NCBI RefSeq assembly: GCF_030687715.1
Contig: NZ_CP117445.1
Span: 1,050,501-1,114,500 of the forward strand
Direction of reading: 5' to 3'
DNA: 64,000 bases
From: Pseudomonas sp. FP2196
Lineage (GTDB): Bacteria; Pseudomonadota; Gammaproteobacteria; Pseudomonadales; Pseudomonadaceae
Shown here: piece after piece, positions 1 through 8,571 of the stretch
How the letters are laid out: every line of letters begins with the position of its first letter
Position numbering within the stretch: the stretch's first letter is position 1
Position numbers and translations under genes: made by a program
The notes under the pieces: model-generated
What the model was told of the DNA's origin: nothing
What the model saw: only the letters and a program-made list of their open reading frames with translations
The model's database searches: none

Positions 1-1813
1 GTAGTCGCCCAGTCCAGTTCAAGAATTGAGCCGCCGGTTTCTTTTGGATTGAATGCGCGACCGCTGTGTTCGCCAGCTTGTTCTCCTCCCCCATATGGAC
101 TGCTGAAGACCACCCACAACGGCGGAATGCCAGACTCACCCGGAAACACCGTGATAAACCCGCCAAACCCATACCGATCCAGTTCGGGAAACGCATCTAA
201 TCGTCCCTCGCCCGGTACGATTTCGACGCCGTCGTAGATCGGCAGGTCCATATCGGCCGGCGGCAAATCCGTCGAAGGATCCAGCGGTTTGACCAATGGC
301 GTCCACGTCAGCGTGGGGCCATTGGTGTTGCTGGCGGTGGAAATGTAAGCGTTTTTATTGGTGTCGAAATGGGCCGCTCTCACGAGCACACTGGCGGAAA
401 CTGTCACGCCGTCCGTCGTAACAACAACGAGCTCGAACTTGTTACCTGTCGTTATCGAACCCAGCCTGAGGGGCAGATCGATTTCACCCCGGGTCGCCGC
501 CAACTTATGCAGGTCTTCGTTCAGATCGGGTGCGAGGTCGGACAATGGAATGCTTGCAGAATAAAGATCGCCGTTGCCCAGCTTCGAGGGGACGAGCAGC
601 GCCGCGAAGCCGACGATCACTGGTGCGGCAGCTGTGGATATGGCTGCCAATGCAAGGGAAACTGCCGTTCGAAGCGCGGCTCGAAGCGCCAGAGCGGTCG
701 CCGGGTTATTGCCAAAACCGCCGAGTGGTCCGGTAAAGGTAGGGCCAAATGCAGCCGTTGCACCGGCGTAGGCAAAAGCCGGAGGTTGCCTGCGTGAGGC
801 GTCTTCGACCGCTTGTTGCGCATGCGCCTTGGCGGTCTTGCGCGCTTTTTTGCGCTGGCGCTTTTGTGCTTTGCGCAGGGCTTTCTGCTGTTTTTCCTGA
901 CGCGTTTTTTCGGCCAACTGCCGGCGTTCTTCGCTGCGGCGCTGGATATCCGCTTGCGCTTGCAGGCGTGCCTGCTCGGCGGCTAATTGCTGCGTAGCCG
1001 CTTCAGCAGCGATTTGTGCCTGTTCAACTGCCAGCCGTTGCGCTTCAGCTAGCGCCGCGAGTCGCAGCTGTTCACGGGCCTGAATTTCCAGCTGCTCTTT
1101 TTGCCGTCGTGCGGCCTCTGTCAGCGCGGCGAGTCGTGCCTGTTCATTGATGCGCGCCAGTTCGGCAGCAGCCCACTGTGCTTGCTGCCGAGCAGCGATT
1201 TGCGCTTGATCACTGGCCTGCACAGATGCCAACCAGTTGAGTACCTGCACATGTTGCTGATTGAGCATCTGAATCGATTGCGTCAAAAGCTTTGCGTCAT
1301 GAGCCGCTCTATACGACGCTGCCCAGGCGCGCATCGCCGCCCCCCCCCGGGCATGACCGGAGCTTCTATGGTTGAAGCTTTTCGATAGAAGTCGAGCAGG
1401 CTCCGGTTCAGTGGGGTGCCCCCATAGAACAGATTCGCCAGGGCTGTTTTTTGATGAAGCTCAGATGATTTGCGCAGTAGCAGCGTGTTGCGAACGCCGA
1501 GTTCTCGAACGATCGCGTCCGCTGGAGGCAGCGGATGAGTAGAACCCTCCAGGCGCGTGGCAGCGAGTTCGTGCTCGATTGTTTGTGCCAGTTGGTTGGT
1601 GCGCGATTGATACTCCTGCTCAAAGGCTTTTTTGGTGGCATTAATCGTATGTGAATTGGCGATAATTATATTTTGCGGTCCAAAGTCATGCGGGCCAAAC
1701 ATGCCACTGTTTGGAATTGATGTTCCGGTTCCAGTCGCTACTGGAATATGTATGGGGGCTATCGCTGTAGTGTGGACAGCCTCAGTCAACTCCCACGTTG
1801 GGGGCTTTTGCAT
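1..1813 (-). pseudogene. S-type pyocin (colicin-like bacteriocin), frame broken at a G9 tract and cut off by the window edge
   Basis: Secreted bacteriocin that kills related pseudomonads after receptor binding and import. The first part (from 1813) reads MQKPPTWELTEA and contains the FYGGTPLNRSLLDFYRKA stretch typical of S-pyocin N-termini. The frame is then lost at nine G (1340-1348) and runs into a stop at 1283. One frame over, the protein continues without a stop to base 1: MRAWAASYRAAHDAKLL, a long Ala/Gln/Arg coiled coil (about 1280-800), a basic KAQKRQRKKARK stretch, then the Pyocin_S translocation domain ending in FNPKETGGSILELDW. Ten or seven G would join both parts. The C-terminal toxin domain and the immunity gene must lie to the left of the window. 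ATG at 1813 is preferred over 1819 and 1849 because AGGA lies 7 bases upstream of it. Whether the gene is dead, phase-variable or mis-sequenced cannot be decided here. Confidence 0.85.
1340..1348. repeat. Homopolymer tract (C9 on plus, G9 in the pyocin coding strand)
   Basis: Nine identical bases, extended by GGG on its right, lie exactly where the pyocin reading frame changes. The upstream half is in one frame and the downstream half in the next, so a one-base gain or two-base loss restores a single protein. Such tracts are prone to slippage in replication and to sequencing indels. Confidence 0.85.
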
Positions 1814-1849
1814 ATTCATATCCTTTTGAATGTGCGTGTAACTAATCAA

Positions 1850-2510
1850 AATTGTTTTACTTCAATTGCTTCCTGTTATTTAAAGTTACAACAAAAGGGT
1901 CGGGAATGAATCCGAGAACTACGTGGGGATTTACTTGGAAGAATGCGAGATGGTTCTGGGCAATGAGAGATGACGCGGAATATTCTTCGAAGTAAAAAGA
2001 CGTTTCCTACTCGAAATCAGGTGAACTGAAAAGTTTTTCCCACAACCTTTGTCTTGAAAACCCTGCGCCCATAAAAAAGGCCGCTGCAAACGCAGCGGCC
2101 AAGGTAAGACGTTGGATCAAGGAGCTACAAATCAACGTCAGTGAACACCGGGGTGATCAACCGAACACCTTCGATTGATCTGAAATCTGTCAGCAATGGC
2201 CTGATTTACTCAGTAGCCAAGGCTGGGGGCTTTGCGGCGTATCCCGTGAAAGCCCGCTCAGAATACGGATTTGAATCTGTAGGAAAAATAGCGATTCCGG
2301 ACATGCACTGTTACGGGGCATGCAACAGTGCCTCGCACCATGCGTTGCGCTGATGATCAACTATCCAGCCGACTCATGACCCGCGCAAAGCCCCGCTCCG
2401 CAAAGCCATTCATCCTTTCGAGCGACAACACGAATACCTCCTTGGTGCGCTTATCGACCCGTTCACTCGGCAGTAGGGTGGGGCCTTCTGTCACTCACCG
2501 GGGAAGACGC
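1850..2510. other. AT-rich spacer between pyocin and DUF1302 genes
   Basis: No convincing gene. The left part (1850-2070) is AT-rich and must hold the pyocin promoter, but I could not recognise a clear PrtN P-box. A minus-strand terminator sits at 2073-2100. A 70-codon plus-strand frame (2141-2353) starts at GTG, has no ribosome binding site and resembles no family I know. The right part should carry the DUF1302 promoter. Confidence 0.5.
2073..2100 (-). terminator. Rho-independent terminator, minus strand, no recognised gene behind it
   Basis: Nine-base stem GGCCGCTGC/GCAGCGGCC (2079-2087 with 2092-2100) and a four-base loop. On the minus strand it is followed by six T (2073-2078). It would end a transcript coming from the right on the minus strand, where no gene is evident. 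Confidence 0.7.
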
Positions 2511-4304
2511 ATGACAAAAACAACAATGCGCGCCATCTTCACACCGCAGGCGCTGGCAGCCGCGGTGGCTCTGGGTTGCTGTGCCCAGGCGCAAGCGGTT
2601 TCGTTCAACATCGGGGAAATCGAGGGCACGTTCGATTCGTCGCTGTCGGTGGGGGCGAGTTGGGGCATGCGCGATGCCGACAAGTCGCTGGTCGGCACGG
2701 TCAACGGTGGTACCGGGCAATCCTCCACCGGTGATGACGGGCGCTTGAACTTCAAGAAGGGCGAGACCTTCTCGAAAATCGTCAAAGGCATTCACGATCT
2801 AGAACTGAAGTACGGTGACACCGGTGTGTTCGTGCGTGGCAAGTACTGGTACGACTTCGAACTCAAGGATGAAGACCGCGAGTTTAAACAGATCAGCGAC
2901 AAGGGCCGCAAGGAGGGCGCCAAGTCGTCCGGCGCGCAGATTCTCGATGCATTCGTCTATCACAACTATTCCATTGCCGATCTGCCGGGCACCGTACGCG
3001 CCGGCAAACAAGTGGTGAGCTGGGGCGAAAGTACCTTCATCGGCAACTCGATCAACAGCATCAACCCGATCGACGTCTCGGCGTTCCGGCGTCCCGGCGC
3101 AGAGATCAAGGAAGGCCTGATTCCGGTGAACATGCTGTTCGGCTCGCAAGGCCTGACGGATCAGTTGACCGTCGAAGGCTTCTATCAACTGGAGTGGGAC
3201 CAGACCGTACTCGACAACTGCGGCACGTTCTTCGGCGTCGATGTGGCGGCGGACGGTTGCAACAGCGGCTACACCGTCGGCAACCCGGCCATTGCGCCGC
3301 TGGTGCCGTTGACCACCGCGTTTGGCCAAGGCATTCAAGTGACCCGCGAAGGCGTGGTGATTCCCCGTGGTGGCGATCGCGATGCGCGGGATTCCGGGCA
3401 GTGGGGCACAGCGTTACGCTGGCTGGGTGACGATACCGAGTACGGCCTCTATTTCATGAACTATCACAGCCGCACGCCGACGGTGGGCACGACTACGGCA
3501 GGGCTTTCGACCCTGGCGGCCTTGCCGGGCATGGTCGGCATCGCCAACGGCCTGGCGCCCGGCAGCGGCTCGGGGCTGGCGCAGAGCGTGATGCTCGGGC
3601 GCGGTGGGTACTACCTCGAATACCCGGAAGACATTCGTCTGTACGGCGCGAGTTTCTCCACCACGCTGCCCACCGGCACCGCGTGGACCGGCGAAATCAG
3701 CTACCGGCCAAACGCCCCGGTGCAGGTCAGCACAAACGACCTGACGCTGGCGCTGCTCAACCCTATTGCCGGCGGCACGGCCTCACCACTGTCGACTTCC
3801 CCAGGCGCTGACAACAAGGGTTACCGGCGCAAAGAAGTCACGCAGATCCAGAGCACCCTCACGCACTTTTTCGATCAGGTCCTGGGCGCCGAACGCCTGA
3901 CCGTTGTCGGTGAAGCAGCGGTGGTGCGGGTCGGTGGTCTGGAGTCTCGCAGCAAGCTGCGTTATGGCCGGGACTCGGTGTACGGCCAGTACGGTTTCGG
4001 TGGCGATACCGACGGCTTCGTCACCTCGACTTCGTGGGGCTACCGCGCCCGGGCGATCCTTGATTACGCCAACGTGATCGGCGGGATCAACCTCAAACCC
4101 AACCTGTCGTGGTCGCACGACGTCGCCGGTTACGGCCCCAACGGTTTGTTCAACGAAGGTGCGAAAGCGATCAGCGTCGGCGTCGATGCCGATTACCGCA
4201 ACACCTACACCGCGAGCCTCAGTTACACCGACTTTTTCGGTGGCGACTACAACGTCCTCGAAGACCGTGACTTCGTCGCCCTGAGCTTCGGCGTGAACTT
4301 CTGA
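2511..4304 (+). CDS. DUF1302 family outer-membrane-type protein
   Basis: 597 aa. Signal peptide of about 30 residues ending AQAQA before VSFNIGEIEGTF, then a Gly/aromatic-rich body with alternating hydrophobic residues (GTALRWLGDDTEYGLYFMNY) and a C-terminal Phe (FGVNF), consistent with an outer-membrane beta-barrel. Start at 2511 is chosen for the GGGGAAG site 6 bases upstream and the signal peptide directly after it; the frame is open further upstream but has no such features. It lies 23 bases from the DUF1329 gene, and the two families are normally found as a pair. I recall transposon-fitness work in P. putida linking this pair to growth on fatty-acid esters; treat that as a lead, not proof. 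Confidence 0.85.
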   Translation: MTKTTMRAIFTPQALAAAVALGCCAQAQAVSFNIGEIEGTFDSSLSVGASWGMRDADKSLVGTVNGGTGQSSTGDDGRLNFKKGETFSKIVKGIHDLELKYGDTGVFVRGKYWYDFELKDEDREFKQISDKGRKEGAKSSGAQILDAFVYHNYSIADLPGTVRAGKQVVSWGESTFIGNSINSINPIDVSAFRRPGAEIKEGLIPVNMLFGSQGLTDQLTVEGFYQLEWDQTVLDNCGTFFGVDVAADGCNSGYTVGNPAIAPLVPLTTAFGQGIQVTREGVVIPRGGDRDARDSGQWGTALRWLGDDTEYGLYFMNYHSRTPTVGTTTAGLSTLAALPGMVGIANGLAPGSGSGLAQSVMLGRGGYYLEYPEDIRLYGASFSTTLPTGTAWTGEISYRPNAPVQVSTNDLTLALLNPIAGGTASPLSTSPGADNKGYRRKEVTQIQSTLTHFFDQVLGAERLTVVGEAAVVRVGGLESRSKLRYGRDSVYGQYGFGGDTDGFVTSTSWGYRARAILDYANVIGGINLKPNLSWSHDVAGYGPNGLFNEGAKAISVGVDADYRNTYTASLSYTDFFGGDYNVLEDRDFVALSFGVNF

Positions 4305-4327
4305 TCTGCCCGAGAAGGATGAAAGCA

Positions 4328-5695
4328 ATGCGCAAAATGATTCTGCAATGCGGTGTGCTGGCCCTGAGTCTGCTGGCGGCCAACGTGATGGCCGCGGTAT
4401 CTGCGGAGGAGGCCAACAAACTCGGCACCAGCCTGACGCCGCTCGGCGCCGAGAAGGCCGGTAACGCTGACGGTTCGATCCCGGCATGGACCGGCGGCAT
4501 CCCGAAAAACGCCGGTGCGGTGGACAGCAAAGGCTTCCTCGCCGACCCGTTTGCCAATGAAAAACCGCTGTTCACCATCACCGCGGCCAACGTCGACCAG
4601 TACAAGAGCAAGCTTTCCGATGGCCAGGTGGCGATGTTCAAACGCTACCCGGAGACCTACAAGATCCCGGTCTATCCGACCCACCGCACCGTCGCCGTGC
4701 CGCCAGAAATCTACGAGTCGGCCAAGCGCAGCGCACTCAACGTTACCAGCATCAACGACGGCAACGGCCTCGCCAATTTCACCGGTAATCGCTATTACGC
4801 CTTCCCGATTCCGAAGAATGGTGTCGAGGTGTTGTGGAACCACATCACCCGATATCACGGCGGCAACCTGCGCCGGATCATCACCCAGGTCACGCCGCAG
4901 ACCAACGGCAGCTACACGCCGATCCGCTTCGAAGAAGAGATCGCCGTGCCGCAATTGATGAAGGATATCGATCCGGAAAAAGCCGCCAACGTGCTGACCT
5001 TCTTCAAGCAGTCGGTGACCGCGCCGGCGCGACTGGCCGGTAACGTGCTGCTGGTGCACGAGACCCTCGATCAGGTGAAGGAACCGCGTCTGGCGTGGAT
5101 TTACAACGCCGGCCAGCGCCGTGTACGCCGCGCTCCGCAAGTCGCCTATGACGGCCCGGGCACCGCCGCTGATGGCCTGCGTACGTCGGACAACTTCGAC
5201 ATGTTCTCCGGAGCACCGGATCGCTACGACTGGAAACTGGTCGGCAAGAAGGAAATGTATATTCCGTACAACAGCTACAAACTCGATTCGCCGAAGCTCA
5301 AGTACGACGACATCGTCAAGGCCGGGCACATCAATCAGGACCTGACCCGTTATGAGTTGCACCGGGTCTGGGAAGTGGTCGGCACGGTCAAGCCGAGCGA
5401 GCGCCACATCTACGCCAAGCGCCACATGTACATTGACGAGGACAGCTGGCAAGTAGCGCTCGCCGACCACTACGACGGTCGCGGGCAACTGTGGCGTGTC
5501 GCCGAAGGTCACGCGCAGTACTACTACGATCACCAGGCGCAGGCCTACACCCTCGAAGCGCTCTACGACATCATTGCCGGTCGATACATTGCCCTGGGGA
5601 TGAAGAACGAAGAGAAGCATAGCTTCGAGTTCGGCTTCGAAGCCAAGGCTGCCGACTACACGCCATCGGCCCTGCGCGCAGAGGGCGTGCGGTAA
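4328..5695 (+). CDS. DUF1329 family periplasmic/outer-membrane lipoprotein-like protein
   Basis: 455 aa. Begins MRKMILQCGVLALSLLAANVMA, a Sec signal peptide; mature start near AVSAEEANKLG. The body holds the LTPLGAEKAGNADGSIPAWTGG segment conserved in DUF1329 proteins, which are thought to resemble LolB/LppX lipid carriers in fold and to work with the DUF1302 barrel. ATG 4328 is preferred over the in-frame ATG at 4319 because the AGAAGGA ribosome binding site overlaps the latter. A strong terminator follows at 5722, so the DUF1302-DUF1329 unit ends here and the regulator downstream is transcribed separately or by read-through. Confidence 0.85.
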   Translation: MRKMILQCGVLALSLLAANVMAAVSAEEANKLGTSLTPLGAEKAGNADGSIPAWTGGIPKNAGAVDSKGFLADPFANEKPLFTITAANVDQYKSKLSDGQVAMFKRYPETYKIPVYPTHRTVAVPPEIYESAKRSALNVTSINDGNGLANFTGNRYYAFPIPKNGVEVLWNHITRYHGGNLRRIITQVTPQTNGSYTPIRFEEEIAVPQLMKDIDPEKAANVLTFFKQSVTAPARLAGNVLLVHETLDQVKEPRLAWIYNAGQRRVRRAPQVAYDGPGTAADGLRTSDNFDMFSGAPDRYDWKLVGKKEMYIPYNSYKLDSPKLKYDDIVKAGHINQDLTRYELHRVWEVVGTVKPSERHIYAKRHMYIDEDSWQVALADHYDGRGQLWRVAEGHAQYYYDHQAQAYTLEALYDIIAGRYIALGMKNEEKHSFEFGFEAKAADYTPSALRAEGVR

Positions 5696-5721
5696 GGGGT
5701 CTGATACATCCGTTGAAAAAA

Positions 5722-5745
5722 GGCGACCGGGCGGTCGCCTTTTTT
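5722..5745 (+). terminator. Rho-independent terminator after DUF1329 gene
   Basis: Stem GGCGACC/GGTCGCC with a GGGC loop (5722-5739), followed by TTTTTT. It also has six A on its left, so it could work in both directions. Confidence 0.85.
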
Positions 5746-5833
5746 ATGGCCGCCAATCAGCGAGCTGAATACTTATCAACAAGCCGACGGGAGAAGGCTA
5801 GGGTGAGCCTACAACTATAAAAAGGCCTACCCG

Positions 5834-8389
5834 ATGACCGCCATGACGCCATGTCTGGATCGCCCCGGATTTCTGCCCAGACTGTCTGCCCATCACCAGC
5901 CACGCGCGCGATTGAACGGGCCGTTGCTGGAGTCGATGGCGCGGGTCAGGCTGATCTGCGCGCCTGCGGGCAGTGGCAAGAGTGCGCTGCTTGCCGAATG
6001 TCTGCTGCAGGCGCCGCCACGCTGCGAAGTCGGCTGGTTACCGCTGGCGGGCGCGGCATTGAGTACCAGTGAATTTTGTCTGCGACTGGCGCAGGCGCTG
6101 GGGCTGGCCGAAACAACAGAGTCCGCTCTGGTCACTGAGCTGAGTCGCTGGTCGAGGCCCACGTGGCTGTTTATCGATGACTATTGCCGCCTGCCGGATC
6201 CGGCGCTGGACGCGTTGCTTGATCGGTTACTGACGGTCAGCAGTCCGGCGTGTGTCTGGTGGATCGGCACGCGCAGACGCCCGCAATGCAACTGGCCCCG
6301 CCTGCTGCTCGACGATGAACTGTACGAGTGCGAAAGCCCGACGCTGGCGCTCACGCAAGCAGAAATTGCCCAGGCGCTGAAGCACTTGCCCGCCGAGCAG
6401 GCAAGCGACCTGTCAGCGCGAATCTACCAGCGAACCGCAGGCTGGTGCGCCGGGGTCCGCATGGCGCTGTTGCGCAAATGCGATTGGTCGCAGACAACTG
6501 AATCACAGCAACGCGTCGATACGCTGCTCGACTACCTGCAACATGAACTCTTCAGTGGCCTCACGCCGGAACTGACCGAAGTCTGGCGCGTGCTCGCACA
6601 AATGCCGCGTTTCAATGCTCAACTGTGCGAGCACTTGTTCGGCGTCGGGGAGGGGGCCATACACCTTCGCACTTTGCAATTGCTTGGCTGCTTTATCGAA
6701 CCGTGGAATGAGTCCGCCGACTGGTTGCAGATTTTTCCGCCGCTGTCTCGCGTTGTGCGCGAGGAACACTGGCCATCGCGCCGTACATGGCACCGCCGGG
6801 CGTGCCAGTGGTTCAGCGCTGCACAGGACTGGCGCTCGGCATTTGAGCAAGCGTTATTGGCCGAAGAGTTTGAAGCGGCGATCAGCCTTTTGCAGCACTT
6901 CAGTTTCGAGCAGTTATTTGAAGAGCAAACGGTCGTGTTGTTGCTGCGATTACACGAGCAACAAAGTGAAGAGTTGACGCTGAGCACTCCGCAACTGGTC
7001 GGGCTGATTACCGCTGCGTTGCTCTTTGCCGGTCGTTTCGAACAGGCAGCGAAATGCATCGGGCACCTGGGGCGGTTCATGCCGCAGCCTTCGCCAGCGC
7101 TTGAGGGGGAGTTGATTTCACGTTGGCAAACGTTGCAAGGCTGGTTACTGCATTTGGAAGGGCGGATGGAGGCCGCTCACGAATGCTTTTCGCAAGCGCT
7201 GGAGGTACTCGATTCCGAGAACTGGATCGCTCGGGTGATGTGTTTGTCAGGGTTGACCCAGCAGGCTCTGTTGCGCGGCGAGCTGGATCTGGCCCAGGCG
7301 CTGAATCGCCAAGCGCTGTGCCTGGCGCGGGCGCACGGCTCGCTGGTTTTCGAAGCACTGCTTGAACTCGATCACGGTCAATTACTCGAGCAGCGCGGTG
7401 CGGCACCTCGGGCTGAAAGTCTGCTGGCGGGCGTGCATGATCTGCTCGCCCGCCAGCCGAACCGTCTGAGCCCTTTGCTGGGGCGGATTGCCTTGCGTCG
7501 CGGGCGCCTTGCGCTGAGTCAGGGGCTGGATGCCTCGGCGGCTGCGTTTTTTCAGTCGGGGCTGGACGATTGCAAGCGCAATCAAGACAAGCGGGTTTTG
7601 TATGGCTATCTGGGACTGGCGCAACTGGCTGCCAACGAGGCGGATTATCAAAAGGCGTTCCTATGGCTGCGTGACGCGGAGCGTTTGATGCAGCAAAGGC
7701 AGATTCCGGAAACGGTTTATCGGGGTGTGCTGTTACAGGTCAGCAGCCTGTTCTGGTTACAGCAAGGACGTCCCGAGCTGGTATGCGAGGCCATGACACG
7801 TCTGCTGCGGCACTATCAAGGGTCAGCTGCATTACAGGCACCGCCGGCGACACTTGAGCTGATTCCGCGGGTTGAATGTCTGCTGGTCCTGGCGCAGGTT
7901 GGCCTTGGTGCTGCTCGCAATCCGATCGGCCGCCTCCAGTTGCTGCTGGAAGCGGCGCAACGATGCAGAATGCTCTCGCTGGAAACCGATCTGCATCTGG
8001 CGTTGGCCGAGGTTGCCTTCTTTCAGGGGGATCAGGCCTCGGCGCTGGGGTATTTGCACCGGGGTCTTGAACTGGCTATTCAGCACGGTCTGCATCAGGC
8101 CCAGCGTGAGCTGAGAATGCGCCGTCCTGATATGGCGCAATTGCTGGACAACAAGGTCACTGAACCTTCCTGTGCAGAGGCTTTGAGTGGCTCCGGTCTG
8201 CTCAGTCAGCGCGAGCTGGAGGTTTTGCGCCTGATTGCAAAGGGGTGTTCCAATCAACAAGTTGCCGATCAGCTCTTTATTTCGATACATACGGTAAAAA
8301 CTCACGCGCGACGAATACATGGAAAGTTAGGTGTCGAGCGACGAACTCAGGCAGTGGCGAACGCAAAGTTACTGGGGTTTAGTCTGTAG
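5834..8389 (+). CDS. MalT-like LuxR-family ATP-dependent transcriptional regulator
   Basis: 851 aa, the usual size for LAL/MalT-type regulators. A P-loop APAGSGKSALL lies at residues 43-53 and a Walker-B-like WLFIDD at 111-116. A long helical, TPR-like middle (about 330-770) follows, then a C-terminal LuxR helix-turn-helix (SQRELEVLRLIAKG ... HTVKTHARRIHGKLG, about 787-840). Such proteins are activated by an inducer sensed through the helical region. The position directly behind the DUF1302/DUF1329 pair suggests it activates that pair, which is inference. ATG 5834 is followed by another ATG at 5843; either may be used. Confidence 0.85.
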   Translation: MTAMTPCLDRPGFLPRLSAHHQPRARLNGPLLESMARVRLICAPAGSGKSALLAECLLQAPPRCEVGWLPLAGAALSTSEFCLRLAQALGLAETTESALVTELSRWSRPTWLFIDDYCRLPDPALDALLDRLLTVSSPACVWWIGTRRRPQCNWPRLLLDDELYECESPTLALTQAEIAQALKHLPAEQASDLSARIYQRTAGWCAGVRMALLRKCDWSQTTESQQRVDTLLDYLQHELFSGLTPELTEVWRVLAQMPRFNAQLCEHLFGVGEGAIHLRTLQLLGCFIEPWNESADWLQIFPPLSRVVREEHWPSRRTWHRRACQWFSAAQDWRSAFEQALLAEEFEAAISLLQHFSFEQLFEEQTVVLLLRLHEQQSEELTLSTPQLVGLITAALLFAGRFEQAAKCIGHLGRFMPQPSPALEGELISRWQTLQGWLLHLEGRMEAAHECFSQALEVLDSENWIARVMCLSGLTQQALLRGELDLAQALNRQALCLARAHGSLVFEALLELDHGQLLEQRGAAPRAESLLAGVHDLLARQPNRLSPLLGRIALRRGRLALSQGLDASAAAFFQSGLDDCKRNQDKRVLYGYLGLAQLAANEADYQKAFLWLRDAERLMQQRQIPETVYRGVLLQVSSLFWLQQGRPELVCEAMTRLLRHYQGSAALQAPPATLELIPRVECLLVLAQVGLGAARNPIGRLQLLLEAAQRCRMLSLETDLHLALAEVAFFQGDQASALGYLHRGLELAIQHGLHQAQRELRMRRPDMAQLLDNKVTEPSCAEALSGSGLLSQRELEVLRLIAKGCSNQQVADQLFISIHTVKTHARRIHGKLGVERRTQAVANAKLLGFSL

Positions 8390-8571
8390 TTTGTTTGTTA
8401 CAGGTTGAAGGTCAGTTAATTGTCCGGTCGTTTGTCCGAGATGTTTGATGACTTTTTAAAATGTGAAGTAATGAGTGTTGGGTTTTAATGGATTTTGATG
8501 TTCGATAGCTTTGCCGCATTCGATAAATGACGTCGTGTCATTTGCTTAATGTTGGAAGTAAGGAGTTGAAC

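Noticed and set aside
2141..2353. 70-codon plus-strand frame starting GTG
   Set aside because: No ribosome binding site, no recognisable family, and it lies in the spacer before the DUF1302 promoter. Could be chance; not listed as a gene.
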